From positions 165,552 to 229,551 of the forward strand of contig CBDBHT010000005.1 in the NCBI GenBank assembly GCA_965205965.1: DNA of 64,000 nucleotides, read 5' to 3'. This DNA is from Bin55 sp965205965 (GTDB lineage: Bacteria; Pseudomonadota; Gammaproteobacteria; Pseudomonadales; Azotimanducaceae). Positions 34,467-44,225 of the stretch are shown one piece after another; position 1 is the stretch's first letter, and each line of letters starts with the position of its first letter. The notes under the pieces were generated by a model that ran no database searches, was not told where the DNA came from, and saw nothing but the letters and a program-made list of their open reading frames with translations. A program made the translations under genes and the position numbers.

Positions 34467-36542
34467 ATGCAATTGGGTCTGAGACATTTTGGCGAGGCTT
34501 CGCTGGCTTGGTTCAAGGAGAAGTCGAGGGATCCGTCGGCGACTCGGTGGTCCCTGGCTCGGGGGATTTGCGAGCGTGAAGACTGGCGGAATCGTCAGGG
34601 GGAGTGGTGCATCGCGTCGGCCTGCAAGGCGTTGCCGCAACTGGCGGCGCATCTGGGGGTGGCGTTGCCGGCGGCGCGTCCGGTGGCATCGGTCCGGGCA
34701 CCGGCTTCGGACTATCCGGACCTGGCGTTGGACTGTGCGCTGGAGGCATTGGGCGAGGTCTCGGTGCGACGTGTGGCGGCGAAGGACGTGGGGGCGTTTC
34801 GTCGCCTGCTGCACACGCATCATCCACGGGGATGGGATCGCAGTCCGGGTGCTGCGCTGAACTGCTGGATTGTCTCGAGCCGCCAGGGTCGCCTGGGCGG
34901 GGTGAGATGGTCGGCGGCGAGCTGGCACCAGGCCTGTCGGGATCGCTGGATCGGCTGGTCGGAAGCCGCGCGGGTCGCACATTTGCAGGCGGTGGTTCGG
35001 CAGTCGCGGTTTTTGATTCTTCCCGGGGTATGGGTACCGAACCTGGCTTCCCATGTGCTCGCGAAGGCGTCGAAGGCACTCGCGATGGAGTGGCGGCGAG
35101 CGCGTGGAACGGCACCGCTTCTGGAGTATACTTACGTGGATCCGTCCCGCGCCGGGACGTGCTATCGGGCGGCGGGCTGGCAGCGTTGCGCGGGGCGCAC
35201 CTCCGGTCGTCCTCCGGGCGGGTTCCGGACGTCTCCGAAGGCGGTCTGGGTGCATCCGCTGTCGCGGCATTGGCGACGAGAGTTGTGCGCGGAATCCGGG
35301 GCTCGGCTGCCAATGTGGAGCGGATCCCGGCATTGGCCGATACAGGCGGACTGGGCCGATCGGGAATATGGCGCACGCACGCTGGGCGATGCGCGCCTGC
35401 GGCGGCGGCTGGTGGACATGGGGCGCGCCTGGGCCGATCGTCCGGGCTTGTCCTTGCCGCAGGTGTTTGCCACCCCGGCACAGCAGAAAGGAGCCTATCG
35501 CTTGTTGTCGAATGCGCGTGTCACGGAGGAGCATGTGCTGGACGCACATCGCCAGTCCACGGTGGATCGCTGCCGTCTGGAACCGGTGGTGCTGGCGGTG
35601 CAGGACACCACCATGCTGAACTATTCGGGGCTGGCGACCAGCGAGGGGCTGGCGGAATTGGGAGGCGGCGGAAAGGGCGTGCAGGGGCTGCCCGTGCATC
35701 TCACGCTGGCCGTCACGCCGACGGGGCGACCGCTGGGCGTGCTGGAAATGGATACCCGCTTCCGGCCGCCGGCGCCGGAGAAAGCGGAGACCTCGGAGCG
35801 CACACGCTGGTTGGCGGGTCTGGACTGTGCCGCGGAACTGGCCAAGTCCTGTCCCGATACTCGCGTGATCGCCGTGTGCGACCGGGAAGCCGACATGTTC
35901 TCGATGCTGGAACGCGCCGCGGGATTGGACGTGGAACTGCTGTTCCGTTCCTCCCGCGGTGCCAAGCGCACGGCACGGACGGAGGCCGAAGATCCTCCGG
36001 CAGACCTGTGGGAATGCCTGGCATCGCAACCGGTGTCCTCGATCCTCGAACTCGATCTTCCTGCCTCGGGCGGTGCCCGGGCGCGAGCCGCCCGCACCGC
36101 CCGACTGGAGGTGCGAAGCCTCCGGGCCGACCTCTTGCCCCCGCGCCGGTGCAAGGAACGCCCGCCACAGACCGTGCACGCCGTCTCAGCCACGGAAATC
36201 CATCCCCCTGCCGACACGTCGTCTCCCCTGCACTGGGCGCTGCTGTCCACCCGCCCGTTCCAAGATGCCCAAGAGGCCGTCCAGGCACTGGAACGGTATC
36301 GCCGACGCTGGGTCATCGAAGAATATTTCAAGGTGCTCAAGAGCGGTGCCCGCATCGAAGAGCGCCGCCTCGATCACGCGGACGACCTGCGCAAATGCCT
36401 GGCCTTCGACGCCATCACCGCCTGGCGGGTGTTCGACCTCGATCGACTCGCGCGGGCAGAACCGGACCGCCCCGCAATCCGGGTGCTGACCCGGGAAGAA
36501 ATCGAGACCCTGAACCTGCTCCTCGAAGACGGTTGTGTATAA
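34467..36542 (+). pseudogene. Fusion of a DruA-like (DUF4338) domain with a Tn5-like IS4 transposase, 3' end cut by IS256
   Basis: About 690 residues from the ATG at 34467 (MQLGLRHFGEASLAWF), chosen after the element's inverted repeat. Residues 1-300 resemble DruA/DUF4338: ATRWSLARGICEREDWRNRQ, then ALPAAR, FRRLLHTHHPRGWDRSPGA, GGVRWSAASWHQACRDRWIG, FLILPGVWVPNLASHVLAKA and EYTYVDPSRAGTCYRAAGWQ. Residues 330-690 are a Tn5-like DDE transposase: WADREYGARTLGDARLRRRL, VLAVQDTTMLNYSG (first Asp), VIAVCDREADMFSML (second Asp) and RRRWVIEEYFKVLKSGARIE (YREK-like, with Glu). The frame enters IS256 copy F and stops after DGCV. Such fusions are known in IS4-like elements. Confidence 0.8.
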
Positions 36543-37942
36543 ATTTGTCTGCAAAAACGAAAAACGGGCTGTAACGACAGACGAATGGTTAGAATCTGAT
36601 GTTTCATCGGGAATGTGGAGATGCCTGGACGCAATCCCGCATCCAGGCGCGAATCATTCATGACACAATTTATCGAAAAGGAGCAAAAAATGATTCGGAA
36701 AGATTATACGCACAATGCCACGAAGAAGTCGGCATGCCATCATCTGGCGGACGATGAGGAGTTTGTGAGGCGGCTGGTGCAAGAGACGCTCAACGAGGTG
36801 CTGGAGAGTGAGATGACGGAGTTTCTGGGAGCGGGCAAGAGCGAGCGGACGAAGACGCGTCAGGGCTACCGTTCTGGATACTACCGGCGCGATCTGACGA
36901 TGAAGGTGGGCGAGATCGAGCTGAGGGTTCCGCAGGAACGCAGCGGCCAGTTCAGCACGCGGGTGTTCGAGCGCTATCAGCGTTCGGAGAAGGCCCTGGT
37001 GGCCGTGCTGTCGGAGATGTATGTGCAGGGGGTCTCGACGCGTCGGGTGAGCCGACTGGCGGAAGATCTGTGCGGTCACGAGTTTTCACCGGCGACGATC
37101 TCGGCCATGGTGTCGAAGCTGGACGCGTCGCTGAAGGCGTTTGCGGAACGTCGGCTGGAGGAGGCGTATCCGTATGTGCTGCTGGATGCCCGGTATGAGA
37201 AGGTGAGAGAGGAGGGCTCGGTGCGTTCCCGGGCGGTGCAGATTGCCCTCGGGATTGACGGCGAGGGTCGGCGTCAGGTGCTGGCGGCGGAGGTGGCGAA
37301 CCGGGAAAGCGAGGTGTCGTGGACGGAATTCCTCTCGCATCTGAAGGAACGTGGCCTGCGGGGAGTCGAGTATGTGGTCTCGGACAGTCATGAGGGATTA
37401 AAGCATGCGATCTCGAAAGTGCTGCCGACCGCGCTGTGGCAACGGTGCTGCGTCCATTTTCTGCGCAATGCCAGGGACAAGCTGTCCCGGAGTGCTGATC
37501 CCGCGTGTCTGGAGGGTTTGAAACGGTTGTGGGGCTGTGAGCATGTCGGGGAGGCTCGTGAGGCACTGGGTGCCTGGGTAGCCCGTTGGGGCGATGAGAA
37601 AGGGTTTGGCAGGCTAGTGGAATGGGTCGAGGATCATGTCGAGGAGACGCTGACGGTGTATCGGCTGCCTAGGGAACATCGCCTGCGGATGAAGTCCACG
37701 AACATGCTGGAGCGGTACAACGAGGAGCTCCGCCGGCGAACGCGTGTCGTCCGGATCTTCCCGAACGCGGAGTCCTGTCTGCGTCTGATCTTGGCACTTG
37801 CGGCGGAGACCCATGAGCGGTGGCTGACGGGGCAGCGTTATCTATATGGCCGGATCGGCGTGGTTCGCGCATCCGAACCGGAATCCGAGACATGGCAGGA
37901 GGCGGCATGAAACGCCCGAAAATTTCGCGCCGAGCGGAGACC
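36531..37942 (+). mobile_element. IS256-family element, copy F, right end missing
   Basis: The left end GGTTGTGTATAAATTTGTCT begins at 36531 inside the DruA-transposase gene. Sequence follows copies D and E until 37942 (CGAGCGGAGACC), inside the terminal palindrome, then changes abruptly; the last about 65 bases with the right inverted repeat are missing. The element therefore cannot move by itself, although its transposase is intact. Confidence 0.88.
36660..37910 (+). CDS. IS256-family (mutator-type) transposase, copy F, intact
   Basis: About 416 residues from the ATG at 36660 (MTQFIEKEQKMIRKDYTHNA), preceded by a conserved stretch without an obvious strong ribosome binding site; an internal ATG at 36690 follows AAAGGAGCAAAAA, a better site, and may be the real start. 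The DDE core is complete: YPYVLLDARYEKVREEGSV (first Asp), VEYVVSDSHEGLKHAISKVL (second Asp), RCCVHFLRNARDKLSRSADP and the Glu-containing RMKSTNMLERYNEELRRRTR. It is the only IS256 copy here with an unbroken gene and could supply transposase in trans. Confidence 0.92.
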   Translation: MTQFIEKEQKMIRKDYTHNATKKSACHHLADDEEFVRRLVQETLNEVLESEMTEFLGAGKSERTKTRQGYRSGYYRRDLTMKVGEIELRVPQERSGQFSTRVFERYQRSEKALVAVLSEMYVQGVSTRRVSRLAEDLCGHEFSPATISAMVSKLDASLKAFAERRLEEAYPYVLLDARYEKVREEGSVRSRAVQIALGIDGEGRRQVLAAEVANRESEVSWTEFLSHLKERGLRGVEYVVSDSHEGLKHAISKVLPTALWQRCCVHFLRNARDKLSRSADPACLEGLKRLWGCEHVGEAREALGAWVARWGDEKGFGRLVEWVEDHVEETLTVYRLPREHRLRMKSTNMLERYNEELRRRTRVVRIFPNAESCLRLILALAAETHERWLTGQRYLYGRIGVVRASEPESETWQEAA

Positions 37943-38142
37943 TCGGATCCCACGCCCGGAAACATCAAACTCCGGATCCCGAACGCCAAACCATTCGCCA
38001 AACCGTGATCAATATTGGAAGACTCGCTGGGTTCCAGCCTTCCAAAAGATACCCCCTGCCCGGAAACATCAAACTCTGGCAGGGATACGTCCTGCTCAAA
38101 CCCGCCGTGCGGATCTACCTCCTCATGAAACAGAAGGAATGA
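37943..38142 (+). pseudogene. C-terminal end of the IS4-type transposase after IS256 copy F
   Basis: Reads VINIGRLAGFQPSKRYPLPG and NIKLWQGYVLLKPAVRIYLL to a stop at 38142, the expected tail of a Tn5-like IS4 transposase ('xIGRLGGFxxxKRxPxPGxxxLWxGxxxL'). A partial duplication of PGNIKL occurs just upstream. It restores the downstream part of the gene at 34467 and ends eight bases before the right inverted repeat. Confidence 0.7.
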
Positions 38143-38175
38143 ATTCACATCGTCATGTGTGTCCAATTGCAAGGA

Positions 38176-38605
38176 TCCGATCTCGCCGGTGCGGTATCGG
38201 CGGGCGTTCCAGCAGGTTCTATAACGCGCCCAGCGCGGCAAGGTCCTGCGTCGGATGTCGGCGCGCGGTCATGATCTGGTGGCCATGGACGACACCGGCA
38301 CCTTTTTCTCCTAACGGATCCACGGTCTGTGCTGTCTGCGGCCCCGGCATCATCGCAACGGCTCTCAACCACGTACTCCCATCAGCAGTGGTGTGCGGTG
38401 CTGGTGCATCCGGATCAGCGGCAGGTGCTGCCGATGGCGGTGGAGGAGGTTTGCAACGGCGGGGACGGCTCGACCAAGAACGACTGTGAACGGTGCGCCT
38501 GGACCCGGCTGGTTCCGGTCCTGGCTTCGCTCTATTGATGCATTAAACGGACCGTGATCGCCGATGGGCTGTTCTCGCAGCCCCCCACAGTCTGCGCCGT
38601 AGAAT
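38176..38605 (+). pseudogene. Degraded DDE transposase relic, family not identified
   Basis: Fragments in several frames: VAMDDTGTFFS, then WCAVLVHPDQRQVLPMAVEE, STKNDCERCAWTRLVPVLAS and VIADGLFSQPP. The phrases 'AVLVHPDxRxVLPxAxExI' and 'DGxxKNDCERxAxKRL' belong to a DDE transposase group I know by pattern but cannot name with certainty. Stops and frameshifts are frequent. Just after it, CAGTCTGCGCCGTAGAA (38588-38604) is repeated inverted at about 38715 and directly, as its complement, near 28870. Confidence 0.6.
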
Positions 38606-38699
38606 AAATTTCGATGCATTTTTTAGGATGAATAGTTTATAAACAATTCAGAACAGAAATATCATACCTTATCAATACGTATTTTAGGTGACCCTTCCT

Positions 38700-39310
38700 A
38701 CTAAAGAGCGTTCCTACGTTTCTACGGCGCAGACTGCCGGACGATGAGGTGCTGGTGTGCATGGACGAGACCCATCGGCAGCAGGTGAAGGAAGCGCGGG
38801 TTCTGAACCCGGAACGCCCGAGACGTACGACTACGACTACGAACGCAACGGCGTGAGCAACCGGTTTATGCTGTTCGCACCACTGGAAGGTTGGCGACGC
38901 GTGGACGTGACGAAACGACGCACGAAAGTCGACTGGGCACAGCAGATCCAACGGTTGGTGGACGAGGACTACCCGGATAAGCGTATCGTGCTGGTCATGG
39001 AAACTTTAAACACGCATGCTCCGGCTTCGTTCTACGAGACTTCGAGCCGGCCGAGGCGCGGCTCATCGCCGAGCGTCTGGAGATCCACTACACGCCCAAG
39101 CACGGCAGCTGGCTGAACATGGCCGAAATGGAGATCAGTGCGATGGTCGTCCCATGCCTGAACCGTCGTCTGCCCGACCGCGAAACCCTGCGCCGTGAAG
39201 TCGATGCTTGGCAGGAGCGAAGAAACCGCGAAGCCGTGCGAGTGGACTAGCGATTCACGACCGCCGACGCGCGGACCAAACTGAAATCACTTTACCCCTC
39301 AATACAAAAG
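38700..39310 (+). pseudogene. IS630-family transposase relic, several frameshifts
   Basis: Readable pieces: CMDETHRQQVKEARVLNPER (first Asp region), LVMETLNTHAPASFYE (second motif, D to E), EIHYTPKHGSWLNMAEMEIS (catalytic Glu region), LPDRETLRREVDAWQERRNR, then a stop and DARTKLKSLYP. At least three frameshifts and one stop. It ends near CTACTAGG (39317). The neighbouring atpC begins 100 bases later. Confidence 0.8.
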
Positions 39311-39418
39311 TGTTATCCTACTAGGTCTCTTGAGCACGCTTGCATCATATTCGTAGCCCGACCAAGCGCAGCCACTAGCTTGAAAAATAAGAATGCTGGT
39401 TCTCAAATCCCGTTGAGA

Positions 39419-39844
39419 TTATCGTCGGCGTTTGCGCAGCTCTTCGAGCGTTCTCTGCCTTCCTGCAGCATCAGCGAGCATTGCGGTAGCCCGGGAATAG
39501 TCTAAGTCAGCAGCCACATCGGCCATCGAACGACGTGCTTGGATCTGTGCTTCCTCAGCTGCCGCTTCATCAATGTCTTGTGCGTGAATCACGGTGTCCG
39601 CGAGAATCGTCACAACTCCCGGCTGCACTTCCAAAAACCCGCCGTTCGCAAAATAGATATCTTCCTCGTCATCTTCGAAGACGAGCCGAACCGGCCCCGG
39701 TTTTATACCTGTGAGTAACGGAGCATGGCCGGGCAGGATTCCTAAATCGCCTAGCGTCCCTTTAACTACAAGCATCGCTATTCGTCCCGAGAATATCTCT
39801 TTCTCGGCACTCACAATGTCACATTGCATTGACAGAGCCGTCAT
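39419..39844 (-). CDS. atpC: F1F0 ATP synthase epsilon subunit
   Basis: Central-stalk subunit that regulates ATPase activity. It has 141 residues. The N-terminal beta-sandwich reads MQCDIVSAEKEIFSGRIAML and GDLGILPGHAPLLTGIKPGP; the C-terminal helices (HAQDIDEAAAEEAQIQARRS) are complete. The start directly abuts the atpD stop (TAA then ATG). As the last gene of the operon it is normally followed by glmU; here IS relics follow. Confidence 0.96.
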   Translation of the reverse strand: MTALSMQCDIVSAEKEIFSGRIAMLVVKGTLGDLGILPGHAPLLTGIKPGPVRLVFEDDEEDIYFANGGFLEVQPGVVTILADTVIHAQDIDEAAAEEAQIQARRSMADVAADLDYSRATAMLADAAGRQRTLEELRKRRR

Positions 39845-41230
39845 TTACGCCGCCGCTAGTGTCTTAGATTTCTCTCTAGCGTCTTCAATAGTTCCTACCA
39901 TGTTAAACGCCTGTTCCGGGAGATCATCCGCTTCGCCGTCCAGAATAGCCTTGAAACTGCGGACGGTGTCCTCTCGAGATACGTACTGACCAGATTGACC
40001 CGTGAACTGCTCGGCAACGAACATCGCCTGCGAGAAAAATTGCTGCATCTTGCGTGCACGATAAACCAGTGCTTTATCTTCTTCCGACAACTCGTCCATG
40101 CCCAAGATAGCAATGATGTCCTTCAGTTCCTGATAACGTTGCAACACTTCTTGAGCTTTCCGTGCCACGAAGTAGTGATCTTCTCCAACAATATTTGCAT
40201 CCAGCTGCCGCGAAGTGGAGTCGAGAGGGTCAACGGCCGGATAAATCCCCAAGTCCGTGATCGCCCGGCTAAGCGTAACCGTCGAATCCAAATGAGCGAA
40301 TGTCGTGGCCGGAGATGGATCAGTCAAGTCGTCAGCAGGTACATAAATAGCCTGAACGGACGTAATGGATCCCGTCTTAGTGGTAGTAATCCGTTCCTGA
40401 AGAATCCCCATATCTTCAGCTAAGTTCGGTTGGTAGCCGACAGCGGACGGCATGCGACCCAACAATGCCGATACCTCCACACCCGCAAGCGTATAGCGAT
40501 AAATATTGTCAATGAACAGCAAAACATCGCGCCCCTCGTCTCGGAATTGTTCTGCTAACGTGAGTCCTGATAGGGCAACACGTAACCGGTTGCCGGGCGG
40601 CTCATTCATCTGGCCGAATACGAGTGAAATCTTGTCGAGCACTCCTGCATCCTTCATCTCGTAATAAAAGTCATTGCCTTCCCGAGTACGTTCTCCTACT
40701 CCAGCAAAGACGGACAATCCCGAATGCTCTATCGCAATATTTCGAATAAGTTCCAGCATAGTCACAGTCTTGCCCACGCCAGCACCGCCGAAGAGACCTA
40801 CTTTTCCACCTCTAGCGAATGGACACATCAAGTCAATGACTTTGATACCGGTTTCAAGCAGCTCGTTACCGCCCTTCTGGTCTTCATATGTTGGGGGTTT
40901 ACGATGAATCGGTTTGATTTCTTTAGCATTAATCGCCCCAGATTCATCAATAGGGTTACCTAGCACATCCATGATTCGTCCAAGCGTTTCTTCCCCAACG
41001 GGAATGGTGATTGGCTGTCCAGTATTGGTCACTGCTAACCCGCGCGACAGCCCTTCAGAAGACCCAAGCGCAATCGACCGAACGACACCGTCACCTAACT
41101 GTTGCTGCACTTCTAAAGTGAGCCCTGTGTCCGTTACCTTCAACGCGTCGTAAATATGCGGCACATCATCACGGTCGAACTCCACGTCAATGACGGCACC
41201 GATAACCTGAACGATTTTTCCGGGGTTCAT
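39845..41230 (-). CDS. atpD: F1F0 ATP synthase beta subunit (catalytic)
   Basis: Catalytic subunit that makes ATP from ADP and phosphate. It has 461 residues. P-loop GLFGGAGVGKTVTMLELIRN, catalytic Glu in VGERTREGNDFYYEM, Walker B VLLFIDNIYRYTLAGVEVSA and the DELSEEDK motif (DELSEEDKALVYRARKMQQF) are all present. The start MNPGKIVQVIGAVIDVEF follows GGAGCAAT, a reasonable ribosome binding site. Confidence 0.98.
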   Translation of the reverse strand: MNPGKIVQVIGAVIDVEFDRDDVPHIYDALKVTDTGLTLEVQQQLGDGVVRSIALGSSEGLSRGLAVTNTGQPITIPVGEETLGRIMDVLGNPIDESGAINAKEIKPIHRKPPTYEDQKGGNELLETGIKVIDLMCPFARGGKVGLFGGAGVGKTVTMLELIRNIAIEHSGLSVFAGVGERTREGNDFYYEMKDAGVLDKISLVFGQMNEPPGNRLRVALSGLTLAEQFRDEGRDVLLFIDNIYRYTLAGVEVSALLGRMPSAVGYQPNLAEDMGILQERITTTKTGSITSVQAIYVPADDLTDPSPATTFAHLDSTVTLSRAITDLGIYPAVDPLDSTSRQLDANIVGEDHYFVARKAQEVLQRYQELKDIIAILGMDELSEEDKALVYRARKMQQFFSQAMFVAEQFTGQSGQYVSREDTVRSFKAILDGEADDLPEQAFNMVGTIEDAREKSKTLAAA

Positions 41231-41248
41231 ATTGCTCCTCTATTCCTA

Positions 41249-42112
41249 CTAAAGCGCGGCAGCTCCGCCTACAATTTCTGCAATTTCCTGGGTAATGGCC
41301 GCTTGTCGAGCATTGTTGTAGATCAACGAGAGCTCATCGATAAGATCTTCTGCCGCATCGGTTGCGTTTTTCATTGCGATCATCCGTGCAGATTGCTCGC
41401 ATGCGACGTTTTCAATAACCGCTCTATAAACTTGCGAGTTGATATACCGCTTAATTAAGCCATCAATCAGTTCGTGGGCATCCGGTTCGTAAATATAGTC
41501 CCATAACGGATGCGCCTCAGCTCGCGGCTCCTCCGGCTTAAGGGGTAACAATTGCCGAGCGACTGGACGCTGTCTCATGCTGGAGATAAACTCATTGGAA
41601 ATCATGTCAAGTCGATCAATACGGCCCTGTTCGAAACTATCGAGCATGATTTTTATGCCACCAATCAGGCCTTCGACTTCTGGAGATCCCCCCACTCCAC
41701 TAATTGTGGCAACGACATTCCCTCCAACTGCACGAAAAAACGCCGCCGCCTTTGCACCGATTAGTGCCAAGTCGTTTTCTATACCCCGCCCGGCCCACTC
41801 TTGTAACTCCTTAAGCAATGCCCGAAATAAATTAGCGTTCAGTCCCCCACACTGACCCTTGTCGGTCGATACAACGATATAACCAATGCGTCGTACTTCT
41901 CGCGTGATCATGAAATTATGGGTGTACTCGGCACTAGCACCGGCAAGATGTTCAATCACGTTTCGGATTCGGATTGCATATGGCCGCGCTTCATTCATTT
42001 TCTCTTGTGTGCGACGCATCTTGCTGGCCGCCACCATTTGCATGGCACTTGTGACCTTCTGGGTGTTTTGCACACTGCCGATTTTTTTCTTTATCTCACG
42101 TCCTACGGCCAT
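41249..42112 (-). CDS. atpG: F1F0 ATP synthase gamma subunit
   Basis: Rotating central shaft. It has 287 residues with a conserved N-terminus EIKKKIGSVQNTQKVTSAMQ and MVAASKMRRTQ, and a C-terminal helix MIAMKNATDAAEDLIDELSL ending in QAAITQEIAEIVGGAAAL. Start and the atpA stop share one base (TAATG), so translation is coupled. Confidence 0.97.
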   Translation of the reverse strand: MAVGREIKKKIGSVQNTQKVTSAMQMVAASKMRRTQEKMNEARPYAIRIRNVIEHLAGASAEYTHNFMITREVRRIGYIVVSTDKGQCGGLNANLFRALLKELQEWAGRGIENDLALIGAKAAAFFRAVGGNVVATISGVGGSPEVEGLIGGIKIMLDSFEQGRIDRLDMISNEFISSMRQRPVARQLLPLKPEEPRAEAHPLWDYIYEPDAHELIDGLIKRYINSQVYRAVIENVACEQSARMIAMKNATDAAEDLIDELSLIYNNARQAAITQEIAEIVGGAAAL

Positions 42113-43665
42113 TACGCTGCCTCGTACGAATGCGTTGCTGCAAACGTAGCTAAGGCGACGCGCATTTGTTGTTCAATTTCATCCGTGTAGTCGCCGCTTC
42201 GCGTAATTTCTTCCATCCACTCCCCGTGCTCCGAGTTCATGAACGAAAGCAGGTCACGCTCGAAGTCAAGTACGCGCTTGACGGGCACGGTCTCCAGATA
42301 TCCGTTGTTGGCCGCGTAAAGCACGACTCCCATTTCCGCCACGGTCATCGGCGAAAATTGGGGTTGTTTCATCAGCTCCTCCACGCGCTGACCGTGTTCT
42401 AATTGTCGCCGGGTTGATTCATCAAGATCGGACGCGAATTGAGAAAACGCCGCCAATTCTCGGTATTGCGCTAGCGCGAGCTTGATTCCTCCCGAGATCT
42501 TCTTCATGAACGGTACTTGCGCTGCTCCACCTACCCGCGAAACGGAAATCCCCGGACTCATCGCTGGACGAATACCTGAGTTGAAGCGATCGGTCTCAAG
42601 ATAGATTTGTCCGTCCGTAATAGAAATTACATTCGTCGGCACAAACGCAGATACGTCACCCGCCTGTGTCTCAATAATCGGCAACGCCGTCAGAGACCCG
42701 GTCTTTCCCTTAACCTCGCCATTAGTGATCTTTTCAACGTATTCAGCGTTTACTCGGGCGGCACGTTCCAACAAACGAGAATGCAGATAGAAAATATCAC
42801 CGGGATACGCCTCTCGACCGGGCGGTCTTCTCAGCAGCAGCGAGATTTGCCGGTACGCCCATGCCTGTTTGGTCAGATCGTCGTAAATAATCAGCGCATC
42901 TTCGCCGCGATCACGGAAATACTCGCCCATTGCACATCCCGCATATGGTGCGATGTACTGCATAGGCGCCGGATCGGCGGCACTCGCGGCAACTACAACC
43001 GTGTAATCCATAGCCCCCCGCTCTTCAAATACGCGAGCTATGTTGGCAATCGTCGACATCTTCTGCCCGATCGCCACGTATATGCACTTGATGCCTGAAC
43101 CCTTTTGATTGATGACTGCATCAACCGCAATGGCCGTCTTGCCGATCTGCCGGTCGCCGATGATCAGTTCTCGCTGTCCTCGGCCGATTGGAATCATGGC
43201 ATCAATGCACTTGATGCCCATCTGTACGGGCTGGTTCACGGACTGGCGAGCAATTACACCCGGCGCGACTTTCTCAACTGGCGACGTGACAGCCGCGTTT
43301 AGTGGCCCTTTTCCATCAATCGGCTCGCCTAGTGAATTTACGACTCGCCCAAGCATCTCTGGGCCGACCGGAACCTCCGCGATGCGTCTCGTGCAACGCG
43401 CCGACATTCCTTCCGAGAGTCCCTTGTATTCACCAAGCACCACAACCCCTACCGAATCGCGCTCAAGGTTCATCGCCAGCCCATACACGCCGTCGGGAAA
43501 TTCGACCATTTCTCCATACTGTGCTTCCGCTAGACCGTGAACGCGTACAATTCCATCCGCAACCGAGACGATCGTTCCTTCGTTCTGTGGTTGTGACGAG
43601 ATATCCAAATTGGATATTCGGCTTCGAATGATGTCGGTAATCTCTGAAGGGTTCAGTTGTTCCAT
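42112..43665 (-). CDS. atpA: F1F0 ATP synthase alpha subunit
   Basis: Non-catalytic nucleotide-binding subunit of the F1 head, 517 residues. N-terminus MEQLNPSEITDIIRSRI contacts the delta subunit. The P-loop is GDRQIGKTAIAVDAVINQKG (GDRQTGKT is more common; the Ile lies at a variable P-loop position). ALIIYDDLTKQAWAYRQISL and PGREAYPGDIFYLHSRLLER are typical. Ends RVALATFAATHSYEAA. Confidence 0.98.
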   Translation of the reverse strand: MEQLNPSEITDIIRSRISNLDISSQPQNEGTIVSVADGIVRVHGLAEAQYGEMVEFPDGVYGLAMNLERDSVGVVVLGEYKGLSEGMSARCTRRIAEVPVGPEMLGRVVNSLGEPIDGKGPLNAAVTSPVEKVAPGVIARQSVNQPVQMGIKCIDAMIPIGRGQRELIIGDRQIGKTAIAVDAVINQKGSGIKCIYVAIGQKMSTIANIARVFEERGAMDYTVVVAASAADPAPMQYIAPYAGCAMGEYFRDRGEDALIIYDDLTKQAWAYRQISLLLRRPPGREAYPGDIFYLHSRLLERAARVNAEYVEKITNGEVKGKTGSLTALPIIETQAGDVSAFVPTNVISITDGQIYLETDRFNSGIRPAMSPGISVSRVGGAAQVPFMKKISGGIKLALAQYRELAAFSQFASDLDESTRRQLEHGQRVEELMKQPQFSPMTVAEMGVVLYAANNGYLETVPVKRVLDFERDLLSFMNSEHGEWMEEITRSGDYTDEIEQQMRVALATFAATHSYEAA

Positions 43666-43682
43666 GTAGTTATCCGTACAAA

Positions 43683-44222
43683 TTAGGAACGCAAGAGCGC
43701 GTCCCGCATTTTTTCAAGTTTCCCCCGCACGGACGCGTCAATGACCGTGTCCCCTGCACGAATGAGCACACCTGCGATCAACGACTCGTCGATATCCGTC
43801 GTCATCTTGACTGATTTCCCAAACCGCCGCTCAAGTGCAGATTGGAACGAAGATCGCTCCGCATCTGTAGTTTCCACGGCGGTGGTAACGGCCACGTCCA
43901 GCGACTGGCTTTCTTCGGCCCTGCGTTCCTCAAATGCAATTGCAATTTCCGGCAGCAGGGACAGTCGATGATTCTCCGCCAGTACTAAAAGAAAACGACG
44001 CCTATCTTCACCCAGCTCATCTCGGAACATGGCGTAGAGCTTGTGTGCCTTCGTTGCCACCGAGACGCTCGGAGATTTGATAAACGCGCCCACCTCGGCA
44101 TTCGCGGACGCCTCAGCGAGCAACCGAAGTGAACGAGACCATTGGTCAAGACGGTCTCCGTCCTGTGCGAGAGCAAAAACTGCGTTCGCGTACGGTCGTG
44201 CCAGAGTTGCTAATTCCGCCAT
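43683..44222 (-). CDS. atpH: F1F0 ATP synthase delta subunit
   Basis: Peripheral-stalk subunit attaching the b subunits to the top of F1. It has 179 residues. ATLARPYANAVFALAQDG is the conserved N-terminal start and a C-terminal GVLIRAGDTVIDASVRGKLE is typical. Lies three bases after the atpF stop. Confidence 0.95.
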   Translation of the reverse strand: MAELATLARPYANAVFALAQDGDRLDQWSRSLRLLAEASANAEVGAFIKSPSVSVATKAHKLYAMFRDELGEDRRRFLLVLAENHRLSLLPEIAIAFEERRAEESQSLDVAVTTAVETTDAERSSFQSALERRFGKSVKMTTDIDESLIAGVLIRAGDTVIDASVRGKLEKMRDALLRS

Positions 44223-44225
44223 TAA

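Larger units (their letters stand above)
34413..38175 (+). mobile_element. IS4-type element with a DruA-transposase fusion, interrupted by IS256 copy F
   Basis: Ends form a clear inverted repeat: TCCTTGCAATTAGACACACT at 34413 and, on the complement of 38175, TCCTTGCAATTGGACACACA. Inside are the fusion gene (34467-36530), IS256 copy F (36531-37942) and the remaining transposase C-terminus (37943-38142). Without the nested IS the element would be about 2.35 kb. I found no obvious target duplication. Confidence 0.75.

Noticed and set aside
34422..36179. 585-codon minus frame opposite the DruA-transposase fusion, and two further long frames there
   Set aside because: High G+C leaves several frames open. 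Only the 34467 frame shows recognisable DruA and DDE motifs.
34341..38175. Complete Druantia defence system
   Set aside because: Only a DruA-like domain fused to a transposase within inverted repeats is present. The large helicase DruE and DruBCD are absent, so this is a mobile element.
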